A stretch of 64,000 bases of DNA, from positions 13,599,145 through 13,663,144 of the forward strand of contig JAZBQD010000025.1 of the NCBI GenBank assembly GCA_036583965.1, in the 5' to 3' direction. The number at the start of each line of letters is the position of its first letter. The stretch's first letter is position 1. This DNA is from Prunella strophiata. Taxonomy: Eukaryota > Chordata > Aves > Passeriformes > Prunellidae. The notes under the pieces were generated by a model, which saw nothing but the letters and a program-made list of their open reading frames with translations, did not search any database and was not told the DNA's origin. Positions 1-11,465 of this stretch are shown here, piece by piece. The translations under genes were made by a program, and so were the position numbers.

Positions 1-179
1 TCTGGACCTGGTACCGCTGTGAGTGGAGGAGCAGTGTCCTTAGTGACCCATAAGAGGGGTCAGCCTCATTAGGATCCCTCTGCCTCACCCAGTCCGTCCC
101 TCCCACACCCCCGGGAGCATTCAGGGGGAGGCAGGGATGCACCGACGGGTCAGCAAGTGCACAAATGTAATGCAGAAGG

Positions 180-396
180 CAGGCTTTGCCCGATGTCACT
201 AACACCATTCACAGCCTATTGGAGGGAACAATTGTCCCATTAAGAAGCCCAAAGACATTCTGGATTTCTTCAGCCTCAGGGCTTGGAAGCAGAAAGCATT
301 TACTGCCTAATTAAATTTTCATATACTGGCAGAGTGCAGCTCTTCTAGTGACTCTGTATTGGACAGTGTGCCAGATTTTGCAGAAAAAGAGCAGGC
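180..396. promoter_or_regulatory. Regulatory-looking AT-rich block with a palindromic SOX-type site
   Basis: The block contains the palindrome ACAATTGT at 228-235, which is two SOX core half-sites facing each other. An inverted CCAAT core (ATTGG) lies 6 bases before it at 218-222. A CTAATTAAAT homeodomain-type site lies near 307-316. The composition is less repetitive and more AT-rich than the flanks, as is common for conserved non-coding elements. Conservation cannot be assessed here, so enhancer function is inference from motifs and from the adjoining CpG-dense patch. Confidence 0.35.
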
Positions 397-540
397 TCGA
401 GTTGCCTGGGGCTGCCGGCGTCAGCTCCCGGCTGGTGCGGAGAGCCCCGAGCACAGCGGTCACGGCATCACCTCCCCGGAGCTGCCGCTTGCTGCAGCTC
501 ATGGATGCACCACCCACTCTCCGCGGCGGCTAACAGGCGG
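397..540. other. CpG-dense patch
   Basis: I count about 14 CpG dinucleotides in roughly 145 bases, including a CCGCGGCGG run near 520. The surrounding kilobases are strongly CpG-depleted. Such retained CpGs suggest germline hypomethylation, as at a promoter or enhancer, or a short GC-rich exon. No clear start codon, splice pair or TATA box marks a transcript. Open frames cross it on both strands, which is expected in GC-rich sequence and is not evidence for coding. Confidence 0.45.
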
Positions 541-2711
541 CATCTCAAGCCAAGTGGCATTCTCCTTCTAGCAGAAGAACTCCTCTGGTGACTCCTCTGC
601 TCATTTTTAAGGGGCAGATAGCAGCCAAAAGGGCTGACCCTGCTCCAGGCAGAGGTGAACACTGTGCACCACCTGGCAGCGTCCTGGGCATGTCCCAGGA
701 TCCAGGCAGTTGCTTTCCTTGTGCTCCCACTTTGGCCCCAGCAGCACCCACCGTTCAGCACATGGGCTTCCTGCACCTGCAGCTCTCAGAGCCAGGGTGG
801 TTCCTTGCCTGTCCCCGCTATGCCAGGTCAGAGCTCCACACTGGGCTCAGCCTTCCTAAGAAAACTGCTCCTGACTCTCCTGTTGTCTGCTCAGCTGCCT
901 CTGCACACCAGGACAGAGATGGAGAGCCCAGCAGACAAGCTTACTGCTCTTGGATGCCCCTTGTTACTTCTGCCATGGCCCCAGCCCTTACCTGAATGCC
1001 CTTGATTCCTTGTGACAGGCTGGGGACAAGGAGCCCGGTGCCATCCCCACCTGGATACAGCCCACCTCACAGATGTGCACGGCCAGCACGGGGCTGGGAC
1101 CATTGCCACACTGCTGAAGGTGCCCAAGCATCCCCAGCCTTATTTCCCTGGTAAACAAGTGCCTGGAAAGCACCCAGTGGAGACCAGGGACAGGTCTTGG
1201 CACTAAACCTGTCGAGATCATTCACAGGGCAGCTCGTACATTCTCCTGTGCCACGGCTCTGCCACCACGAGCTGCTGCAGGGAACATTCCCACAAGACTT
1301 CCAGAGCACAGGGCTGAAATAAGGTGCTGTCAAAACAACCCAGGTTCGTGCAGCTGCTGCCAGAAGCTGTTGCTATTGTATTGTTCTTTAACAGAGAAAC
1401 AAGCATTGGAGCTCAGACCATGGCAGGCGTTTGTGGCAGTGCTGGGGCAGTGTGAGGGAGCTGGGAGAGTCTCCAAAACATCTCAGGGCTGCCACAGGCA
1501 CCAGGCAGGTGCCAAGGGCTGAATTTAGCTCTCAAGCTGACTAACTCAGACCATTCCCACTGAGCAGGTCACATCCAAACATACTCTCTGTGATCATGTA
1601 GTGCCAAGTTACAGACCCCCAGCTCTGTTCCCAGACAGGGACAGCATTTCCTCTCCACGCACATCCATCCAGCCATGCCTGCCTCCCTCCCTCCCTCCTC
1701 CTGGCCACCCATGGGGGTCCACCACTGCTGCCACCGACCTTCAGCTGGAGCTGAATGCAGCAGGAAACCTGCACTGTGCAAGGTGTCAGCCACACACATC
1801 CAGCTCCAGAAAAGCTGCTGCTGGAAGTGCTGGAGGGTGAAACAGAGACAGCAGCAGCCACTGTGCACTGCCCCACCGCAAAACATATGTGCACACACAC
1901 ACACCCATGCAAACACTCTCCAGAGCTGCTGCACACAACATGAAATCCTGAGCAATTGTGTAGTTGAAATGCTCTGTTTCAGTCCAGCCAGGGACAAGCC
2001 AGTGTTTGATCAATATTTTCCACAACAACCACTTCCATGTGATAAATGCAGTTATAGGGAAGAGGAACAAATTAACCTTCTGGTGCAGATGGCAGCTACT
2101 GCCTGGGAAAAAAGATGGCTCAATTCTGCAGGGAAGCAGGGAAGGGCCGTGCCAGAATTCCTGACCAGTCGAGGCAGCATCTGGAAGGCATTAATGAGAA
2201 TCAGCCCAGGAGCACATACCCACGTACCTGTACCAGTCACTGAAAGTGGCACCTGCACGACTCAGAAGAAGCTGAACCAGGAGAAAATATATGAACTTGG
2301 GACAGCTGATAGATGAAGACAACTGAGGAACTGTGCTGCAGCACTGTGAATGTGGGAAGATAAAAGGCATCTCAGAAGTGCTTCCCAACATCAATCCTTC
2401 CACTGGTGACAAATTGTCTGAAGTCAGGGTAGTTCAGCAGCCATCTGGATCAGAGATTCCATCACAGATTTCTCAACCACGGGCAGCTGGATGCAAATGG
2501 CAGTGAGTGGAGATGTGCAAAGGGTGCATTGTGTAAGGTACAATGCAGTGCAGCCCTAGGAAAACCAGGAGCCTGAAAAGTGGAAAGATGGAAAGGCAAT
2601 TGCCCATGCAAGGAGAGGAAAGGCAAAACCAGCACATGGTGAGGCCCATCTTTGGGCTGGCCATTCATAACTTGCTTCTTAGGCCTGGAGAAGGCAAGGC
2701 AGACTTCCCAA
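541..2711. other. Ordinary non-coding DNA, no gene seen
   Basis: Unique-looking sequence of mixed composition. It holds a short CA repeat at about 1893-1906. The longest open frame, about 213 codons on the plus strand at 1675-2316, has no recognisable domain, is rich in Cys, Pro, Ser and His in an unstructured way, and overlaps open frames on the other strand. I treat it as chance. Confidence 0.6.
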
Positions 2712-2890
2712 ACAGAAAAAGCAAAAAAAAACCCCCAAAAAAAACAAAAAAAAAAAAAAAAACCAAAAAAAAACCAAAACAAAAAAAAAAAAAAAACCCA
2801 AAAAAACCAAAAAAACAAAACAAAAAAAGAAAACAAAACAAAACAAAAAAAAAAAAACCAACAAAAAAAAAAAAAAACCCAAAAAAAGAA
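2712..2890. repeat. A-rich low-complexity tract with interspersed C
   Basis: About 180 bases made almost entirely of A runs broken by single C, CC or CCC (AAAAACC-like units) and two late G. The plus strand reads as an apparent Lys/Asn/Pro-rich frame and the minus strand as a Phe-rich frame; both are artefacts of the composition. No adjoining LINE or processed-gene body was recognised upstream, so it is not clearly a retroposon poly(A) tail. Length is likely variable between individuals and prone to assembly error. Confidence 0.9.
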
Positions 2891-3689
2891 TCCACAGAGA
2901 AAATGATCAGACACCTCATGGGGATGAAGACATTAATTTCTCTCTGACCATGTATCTCTGACCATTCAGGTTACATTTACTCTTCTCCCAGCTGTAAATG
3001 TGGGTGAAAAGATGGTTCACTGCCCTGCAATCTATCTTGAACCTGGTTTTGTCTGTATCTGAAAGTAACCTTATGCTGTGCCAGCCTCAGAGTACAGCAA
3101 GAAGGATTCTGTGGAGCCTGGTCCATGAGCTCTCCAGGAGCTCTGTTTTCCTTCTGAACCCCATCCTGCTCCTCTGTCACTGCCAGGCTGCCTGGCTTCA
3201 TGCTGCTGTCACTGTTGCTGTGGGGTCAACACCACAGGCTGCTCAGGAGCTGGTCCTGTGCAACAGCCCCATAGACTGGCTGGGGTTTTTCTACCAGATC
3301 CAAGCAGATTTTGTCTCCTGGAAAAAATGCACTTGCACACTCGCATCCTGTAAATGCCTCTCTGCCATTAGCAGTGAGCAGCCCCAGGTGCGCCACAGAA
3401 AAGCCAGAACTGTTACTACAAAGCACTGCTGGGAGGAGGCCCAGAGCACCTGCACTGCACAGCATAACCCTGCTCTGCTCCGGGGCTGACACCCTGCCTC
3501 ACTTGAGTTTGCCTTCCAGGCAGGAGATCCTGACCTTTGAGGTCTGAATCCTGCTCTGGAAAAGGTGATCAAGGAAAAAAAAGGATCATGTGTGACCTAC
3601 TAATGGTGACTAGCAAGGCAGAGGGGTCATAAAATTTTGCTGAAAGAAGATGAAAGCCTGTTTGTCTTCTGGCTTCCCACTGAAACAAA
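2891..3689. other. Ordinary non-coding DNA, no gene seen
   Basis: Unique-looking, moderately GC-rich sequence. Overlapping open frames on both strands near 3000-3570 show no recognisable protein features. No repeat family was recognised. Confidence 0.55.
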
Positions 3690-4000
3690 TACACAAGGCA
3701 TGAATTTGCTGAAAATTCATTAATGTTCTGCATATTTCCAGGAATTTAATTTATCAACTAGTAACTGCATAAATAGAACAGGCAAAAATGCTGAAAGTAG
3801 ATTAAACATTGATGTAAGTATATATCGATTTGAACATTTCTGTGCCTTTGCTTGTGACACATCAATAAAATTAAATAATATCTTAATAAAATGTCTTGGT
3901 AATTATGTCTTTTCCCTTGCGTAAGTGTGCCCTCCAGCAATGTAATTAAAATCAAAATTACATTAACCCTCCAGTGACCATTTGACAAAAAAAATTAAGA
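3690..4000. promoter_or_regulatory. AT-rich block with homeodomain-type motifs
   Basis: The segment is markedly AT-rich compared with both flanks. It carries ATTCATTAATG, TTAATTTATC, an ATCGAT and the near-symmetric stretch GTAATTAAAATC/AAAATTACATTA around 3941-3965. These are features often seen in conserved developmental enhancers. It could equally be ordinary AT-rich spacer DNA; only cross-species alignment would tell. Confidence 0.25.
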
Positions 4001-7000
4001 GTCTAGAGATTTCTCTGAGCTCTCCTGCTGAGCCAGATTGCTCTTGGTCACACAGCCTGCACACTCCACTTCCATTCTGATGGCTCTGATCGTGCTCACT
4101 CGCAACATGTGTTGAGTGATAGCCAAGCAAGTCAGAGAGCTCAAAGATGGTTCAAAGGTTCATTTGGGCTCTGGCAGAACCTGGCTCTGGTCCCCTGCAA
4201 AGCACTCCCACGGCGCTCGAGCAGTGATGAGTCAGACGGGCCGTGGTGCCTCCCTGGCACAGAGCAGGATCCACCCGTGGGCTCTGCCACTGCCATGGGA
4301 CCTCTGCTGTGAGGACACCCAGCTGACTTCTCCTGTCCTGGACCCAGAGAACCATGGCAATGCTAGAGCTGCCTGGGTTTGCCCACCTGTTCTGGTGGTG
4401 CCTGGGGTACAGAAGAAGCCCCCTCCTACCCTGCACAGGGGCACCTGCCACAGCTTTGAAGCAGCTCTTCAGAAATGTCATCAAGAAGCTTTGCTGTTTC
4501 TAGGAGTGACTGGAGAACTGACCAGTGAAACACCTGGTCATTCCCATTTCACAGGGGAAAATGACCATTGTCCCACTGTCAGAGACACTGATAATGTGGC
4601 GTGTCAGGAACCACCCACAATCTGTTTGCTGCAACTCTGCTGTGTCACACTGTCAGCTTGTCACCTAAACTTGCCATTCATATAATCTATTAGTTGTCCA
4701 ATTTGTCTTTCTGTCATGGACCATGTGATGCTCAGCACAGTGACTCTGTGCATTTTTATTGCTCTCCTTAGTTAATAAAGCACCACTTTGGAATTTGGGG
4801 GAATTGAGACGACATCTCTGTCACAGCACATCCCTGTCCTTGGCACCCAGCAGGTCCCACCATGCTGTGACATCTCACCAGAGCAACCCATCAGGACAGG
4901 AGCAAAACTGCCACAGCCTTGATAAGGCTGCCACACAAAAACACCTCCCAGCCTGATCAGGACACCTCCTGAGGCTGTCACAAATGCATCTGCTCTTGCC
5001 TCAGACAGAGCTGGCCATGGATTCTACCACCTCTGGGCAGAGCAAAAGGTCCAGAGTGAGACAGACCCCAGCCTGGCTTTCATACCTTCTGCTTCACTTC
5101 TGGACTTCAGAGTGAGAGGGGATTGCAAGTGAGTCCTGCTTGAGGAACAGGGCGCTGCCGGCAGTGTGGATGGAGGGAAGCCAAGGGATACTGATCAGCT
5201 TCACTTGCAGATTCAGCAGCAGGTGTCTACTGCAGACAGGGACTTGGAGGATGAATTGTGTCAGATCAGAGACTTCTCCTCCTGTGCTGATGCTGGGAAG
5301 TGTTTGCACCAAGTAAATGCATTTGTGTCCCAGAGACTGTGTCCAGGACATTGGTGTGGCTCCATTGGGTGCTAGACCCACAACTTCCAGGACTGAAGGC
5401 AAAACCTTCCCCCATCCCCAGGAGATGATCATAGCTCTGTATCTGATCTGAATCCAACACAGCAAAGCCTTCAGGTCCTGGCTGGCAGCACACAGCATCC
5501 TTTGAGAGGGACTGCACCCTCCACTGTGCTCCTGCGGGTATTTCATCTGAAGGACTTGCAGAGAACTTTGTAGCCATTCATTAGCACAGAACTTCCTGGC
5601 ACCATCAGCTAATGAGAGAAGAGAGGCAGATGAAAAAGCTGTTCCTAAAAACCAATATCAATCCCGAATTCACAGCAAAGCTTTTTTTTCTGCTTATTAG
5701 GTTTGGAATTAAAACAATTTGGCCTACTATTCTGCTACTCTGCATATCTAATAAGCAGACAATTTTCTATTTAGATACAATTACAAAATAAACCTTGAGT
5801 TGTACAGCAAAGAGCTTGGAGTTTCTGCCCACTCACCTTTTTATTGAAATCCTTGTAACACTGTGTGCCATACTTCAGCAGGCAGTCAAACACCAGAGTT
5901 AAAGCCCCAGTATGACATTTTACACCTGACTTAACCAGCACTAGATTATTGGCTGTTGGCACAAGAGTGCATTTTTTACAACTTGCTTGTCTCTGAACTT
6001 GTATTAAAGGGTCCTGGAAGCCCAGTGAGACTGAGCAGGCTCAAGACATTGCTGGTATAACTTCACAGTTCTTGGTGTGCTCACACAGACCATTAGCTGC
6101 AGATGTCCTTCTGAAGATCAAGAGCACTTCAAAGTCTTCTAAATTCCTTCCTAAGCTCAAGAGGCTTGGAACATTTGCCCAGCTTACACCAGCTGACCTC
6201 AATTCATGAGGCAGCACTCAGATCCAGACTAAAATTTCTCCTAAAAGTATTTTAAATGTCTCCCATTCTCTGCAATGAAATAATCGGTAGACCTCATTTT
6301 CACACATTTGAAAAGTTACATTTTCAGTAGTCTGTCCTTGCCTTCACAATAAACTTGGAGGAGATTCCCCATTCACTCTGCCTAGGACAGCAGTGGAGAC
6401 ATTCCTGTTATTCCTGGCACTCTTGGGACCAGGCAGCAGTTGGAATTAGTATTTGCAAGTTCACAAGGAACACTGAAAATAGTTACTGATTTCTGAGGAC
6501 TATTGTTAGCTAATCTGCAAATATTCTAGTGAGTGATGACTGCCTTGTAATTTGAGGATTGCTGAGGACTCCTTTTGTCTGTGCTTACTGTTGTAATATT
6601 AGTAGCAAAATAACTTAAATTCAGATAATGTAAATGCTTAATGAAAGAAAAAGCTTTGCCAGTCAAAGATCCAGGGTTATGGACATTACCCAGGGAGGCA
6701 GATACTCAACCTGTACCTGAAAATTTGGAAGGATGGGAATCCCTGGCACAACAAGGTCTTTCCACTGAGGACCTCCTGATTTACTGGCATGACAAGGATA
6801 ATTCATTTTGATATTTTTAAGAAAATGAACCAGGCATAGCCCAAGCAGGACAGTCCACAGCCTCAGAAACAAGCACCATGAGTGCTAACAGAGACCAGAT
6901 GGCCCACACATGGCAAGTGGCACAGCAGCATCTGTTCCAAAGGAGGAAAACCAGCACAAACAGCAGCAAGTTTCCATGGCCTGGAAGCTCCTGCCAGGGA

Positions 7001-9236
7001 TGCGTTCACAGTGAGAATTGATCAGGCAGGAGTCCACTCAGCATCATCAGGGATGGTGCCCTATTGGTTTCTCCTTTAGCACTCTCTCCTCCAGTGGATG
7101 CTGGCTCTCTCCATAGTGATGGGATGTGCTGATGGCTTAACGAGCTGCCAATGGGATTATGCAGAACCATTTTGTCAGGTTCAGGAGCTGTGGGAAATGG
7201 CATATGCTGGAAGCACAAGACTGCACAGTCCTAAGTGCAAAGACAATGAGATCTGAGCCCAAAGCCTTGTCATAAAGAAGAAAAGACATGCAGAGCCTGA
7301 ACATCTTCAGTATTTCAGAGCAGAAAAGTCCAGTCCATGCAGATGGTGGACATCTGGGAGCTGCTGGGTTTTCTAGCTCAGGCAGGGATTTCTGCCACAT
7401 GCATAACAGAAACTGAGAGCACTACAATGATGAACATCCTGCAGCAAGAGCACTGGAAGGTTGTCATCCCACCTGTGGCCAGCACCACTCCCTCCCACAG
7501 GAGGGACACATCCAGGAAGGGCAAAGGATGGTTCCTTCATGACCTCTGCTACTGTCATGACCCTATAGCAAGAGCCCAGGCCCACCTAGCAAAAGGTGAA
7601 CAGCTTACCTAACTTCATTAAAAAACCAGCAACATTCATTATTTCAGCCTTCTAGGGCAGGCACAAAGATAGATGAAAGGAATAAAGGCAAGATAGAAAC
7701 ATCAATAAATTACTGCATCTTCTTATTGGCTGCAGTATTCAATAGTTTCAAATGTTTTCTGCTGCCTTTGGCAAGCAGAGGGTTTGCTAAAGTGCTGAGC
7801 CCATCACCTGTAACATATCACCATCACTTATCCCCGCTAAGTTGCGTTTTCTCTCCCTTCCCAGGGAGTGCACATGACTGCAAATAGTGACCTGGTGATG
7901 ATGGCTCTGAGCTAACAGGGCTTGCTGGTAACAGGAGGACAGTCTCAGATGGACAAAAGCAACAAAGCAACAGAGCTGAGTGAGTGCAAGGTAAAAGATG
8001 TACTTCAACTACAGTCACCAATTACCTCCAAGAGCTGGACTTCTTCCTAGGTGAGGGGACCTGCCAGCCCACACACAGACCTCCCCAGCCTGCCTCCCAG
8101 TGTGCAAGAAGGACACTGCTCCCCATGAAGACTCTCATGTCCTCAAGCAATGATATGCCCTGCAGCCAGGGACAGAGCTCCTTGTTCTGTTACTGCATGG
8201 GAAAGCAGAGGTGAAGGCTTGGGTTGTCTTTACTAATGAGCAGCTGATAATGAGTCACAGATCCCATTCCTATGGCTTGCCCAGCTCAGCAGCTTCTGAG
8301 CAAGCTCAGGGATGCCCAGCCACGGGCAGCGGGGCCACACTGCAGTTGTGGGGCTCTGGGCTGGGGAGCATCCTCTGTCCGGTGCAGCATGCACAGCAGC
8401 ACTGACCCTTTTTCTGGGAAAGAGCTCTGCCTCCAATTGTATGTAGAGAGCCCACACATGGAGGGGAGGGCATGTGACAGACATGGTCTGGCCCAAGGAG
8501 GCACACAGGGTACAACAGGCCTGGAGCCACGCACAGGCATCCTCACAGCAGCCTGTGGGGAACCAGACCAGCTAAAAACAATCATGCATGATCTGCTCCC
8601 TGACATTGCCATGTACCTGCACCAAGGATTCTCACAAGTGTAGTAGACTACACCACGTGGCTTTGACTGCTGTTGAAAATATTTAATAAACTCTAGAATA
8701 TGAATCACTATCAAGGACCCTGAACATTAATTTCAGTCACAGCTGGCCACACTCTATCACCTTATAAACACCTCTCCAGTTTCAATTAACATTTCGCTAT
8801 CTTCTGTCTCCCTGAATATTATATTTAACTAATTTAAGAGGATTGGTAAAGATAGTTTTCACACTTCACATGAAAGCATAATGAAATAATGATACCTGTA
8901 CCCACAAAAAGCATGAGGATACTGCATAAAGAGCTTTAAAGTCATCTGAAGCAAAAACTTCTCCAGGAGACCTTCATTCTAGCTTTGGCTACCAAGGCCC
9001 CCATGCAGGTGTGTGCCAGCCTTGGCACGGTGTCCAGCTCTGGACACCAGTCCTGAGCAGCCACAGATGGCTCAGCCACAGTGTCCCTGCATTTGGGTTT
9101 CCCCATGTTGAAACAAATGCCTTTGGAAGGAGCAGGCATTTCCCATGGCAGACTTAGAGAAACTGATTATTGTATATCCTCATCTATAATCTCATTTGCA
9201 AAAAACAGTACTGCAAGTTTTCAAAATAGTGGAAAT
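4001..9236. other. Ordinary non-coding DNA, no gene seen
   Basis: Five kilobases of unique-looking sequence alternating between GC-richer parts (4.1-5.5 and 8.0-8.6 kb) and AT-richer parts (5.6-6.7 and 8.7-8.9 kb). No LINE, SINE or LTR signature, tRNA, or plausible exon was recognised. The 189-codon plus frame at 4116-4685 has no recognisable domain and is probably chance. Confidence 0.5.
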
Positions 9237-9239
9237 TTA

Positions 9240-9490
9240 GGCCTAAGAAGGACAGAAGACAACTGAATGCGGTCCTTTGTGCAATAACCTGTCCTCTGTT
9301 TGAAGACTGTCAGTTTCCCCACCTCTTATTTTCCCATTTCAGGTCAACAACACTCAATTCTCTCAGCCTTTCCTCATGAGTCATATATTTTGGATCTCAG
9401 CATCTCTCTCAAAATTTTCCAGTACTTCACCAACTTCTCTGTAATTTTTTTAGAAGAAATATATTTTTCATTATTTTTAAGAGATAAAAT
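9240..9490 (-). mobile_element. Old, degraded CR1-type LINE 3' fragment
   Basis: The plus strand reads as the reverse complement of a CR1 open-reading-frame tail. It shows TGTTTGAAGACTGTCAGTTT near 9299-9318, then a stretch matching the family's 'aacaacnccaattctctcagcctttcctcat' region near 9345-9375, followed by a decayed 'tccagtacttc..caacttctct' segment. The match is visibly more diverged than the CR1 copies at 14.7 and 38.2 kb, and the style is that of the older amniote CR1/L3-like lineages. Boundaries are approximate. The element was inserted in minus orientation and has no coding capacity left. Confidence 0.6.
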
Positions 9491-10079
9491 ATTTTTATTG
9501 TCTGATATTATATGCAGGGGCAATGTTTATACCTGGGCCCATACAGGCAACACTCATGTTAATGTGTCCTAAAATAAGGCTTTGCTTTTTGCCATCATCA
9601 CACCCACATCCTTTCCTATAAAAATGTTGCCTTGCCAGATATTTCATATATCAAAAGCAGAATACATAAATACTTAAGTATGTATTCCTGCTTTTTAGTT
9701 CTCCCTTCTATGCAGAATGTGGACTTTCTGTATCAGTGCAGGCTACTTTCCTATCCTAATTGTGCCCCAGGGACTGTTCAGACTCTCATCTACATGACTC
9801 AGGCCAGAGTTACAAGGTTCATAAGCATGTAGGCTCTGCCCTCATCCCCAGCTAGGGCTTCGTAGACCTCCCAATTTCCTATATTAAACAAAACAATTTT
9901 CCAATAATGTGCTTGCTTCATCTCTCCTCTGTGTGGAGCAGAAGCAGCTCCCTGTGGGAGCACAGCTCTACCTGGCTGCTGCATGGCCAGGGGCTGTGGA
10001 GACCCCAGGCTGGAGGGAGATGTGGGGGATACTCCAGGCAGCCCCAGCCTGCACACTGCACCCATCCCCACCTGCCCAC
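9491..10079. other. Ordinary non-coding DNA, no gene seen
   Basis: AT-rich up to about 9.9 kb and then GC-richer. No repeat family or exon was recognised. Confidence 0.5.
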
Positions 10080-10175
10080 TCCGGCGTTCAGCGCCCCCAA
10101 GCGCAGCCACGCCCGGGCTGCAGTGGGACCCCACGCTGCTGGGAAGGCCCTGGGCCAGGCTCCAGCCTGGGGTAA
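10080..10175. other. Small CpG-dense patch
   Basis: About eight CpGs in under 100 bases, beginning CCGGCGTTCAGCGCC, within an otherwise CpG-poor region. No TATA box, start codon or splice context identifies it as an exon or promoter. It is weaker than the CpG patches near 0.4, 20.2, 31.3 and 32.1 kb. Confidence 0.3.
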
Positions 10176-10400
10176 CGCCCCACTCTGGGCAATCACACCA
10201 TGACTTTTGTCCCAGCAGAAACCAGACTTCTGAAGACTTCTGCAGAGCAAAAGCACCAAGATGACCAAAAAAATGTCACCATGTTATTTGTTTTCACCAC
10301 CACTAGGTCATATTTCCCCTTGCAATGGTGGCAGTGGACATAGATTACAGGCATCATCAATGCAGCTATTTTTACTGGCCAGAAATTAGCCTAGCAGGAA

Positions 10401-10422
10401 TTAAATTCCATTAAATTCCATT
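10401..10422. repeat. Short tandem repeat, 10-bp unit
   Basis: TTAAATTCCA occurs twice in direct succession at 10401-10420, followed by a further TT of a third copy. It is too short to be functionally informative and is probably replication slippage. Confidence 0.85.
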
Positions 10423-11050
10423 ATTCTGGGAGGGGGAAACTCAATGCTGGTTTCAGAGAACAGCAGCCACAAAATCTGCAGAAAGGCTCCCTCCCAGCCA
10501 CCCCAAGTGCCATCACCTCCTCTGATGTTTTCAGTCTGGTTTTAGACATCCATGGCACAGCAAGTCCTTTCCTGATGGTGCATAACTGCACAGCTGCACC
10601 ACTTGCCATTGAGTGTTTTAGCCAAAGGCAGGAACACCTTGGGCTGCAGGGAGAGAGAGGCCAGGCCTCCACAGCTTTTTCAGGGCTGTAACACAACATG
10701 TGGCCACAGCCACACACCCCAGGCACTGCTCCACCAGCCCCTCCAGGACAGCTCAGGAGCACCCCATTCCACCTGGTTTAAAGCTCTTCCTCAAACCCCC
10801 GGGCTCCATCCCCATGTGAGCTGGAGCTGTGTGCACCCACCTACCCACAGCTCACTCCTGTGCCACTGGTCCATCTCCCCCTCTGCATGCCCTTCTGCAG
10901 GACACCTTCAGCCACTGAGCTTGTACTGGAGGGTCCCTCACTGCATTATTGCTGCTGACAAATCCCTCAGGCTCCATTCCTGAGAGGTGCAGCAGTGGCA
11001 CAGCTGGCTCTTTGCAGAAAGTCTCCCATAGCACAGCTCAGCCTGTGAGG
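10423..11050. other. Ordinary non-coding DNA, no gene seen
   Basis: GC-richer unique-looking sequence with chance open frames on both strands. No domain, repeat or splice structure was recognised. Confidence 0.5.
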
Positions 11051-11465
11051 GGTTTCCTCTATCCTTCCCCAAGCACTGACTGTAGAAGCCAGTTTAATGT
11101 TGTCATTTCCTTTAGACTGCAATGTTCTCATTTTAGCACACCAACTTATTTTTTATGGAGTTTGGAAAGATTTCTTTTTGTATGTCCTCACTTTACTCCA
11201 AGCATGTTTGCTCTCAATTTATTTCTGCTCTTCTTATCTTCTCAACAACTGCATCTCTTGTTCCTAGTCCTGCTCATTTTCTGCTCCATATTGTGATTTT
11301 TCTTTAATTTCATCTTGTTCCCACACTTCCCAATCACACATTTCATCACTCCTGCTTCCCTATTGCCAACAACATGTGATTTCTTTATCTTAATTGTATC
11401 ACCCAGTCATCTGGCTCCAGGATGGCATCTCTTTACCTCACAGTGCTGTCCCTTTAATCATTACT
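11051..11465. other. Pyrimidine-rich stretch
   Basis: The plus strand is unusually rich in T and C over about 400 bases, with many TTTCTTT and CTCCTT runs, so the minus strand is purine-rich. A chance Phe/Leu/Ser-rich frame runs through 10949-11296. Such strand asymmetry can come from decayed polypyrimidine repeats or transcription-associated mutation bias. I see no element boundary or known repeat signature. Confidence 0.4.

Noticed and set aside
1675..2316. 213-codon plus-strand open frame, the longest in the window
   Set aside because: No domain, signal or exon border is visible. It runs through a CA repeat and Cys/His/Pro-rich text, and the opposite strand is open over much of the same interval. 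It is likely chance.
2462..2947. Lys-rich plus frames and Phe-rich minus frames of up to 150 codons
   Set aside because: They are translations of the A-rich low-complexity tract and not proteins or transmembrane segments.
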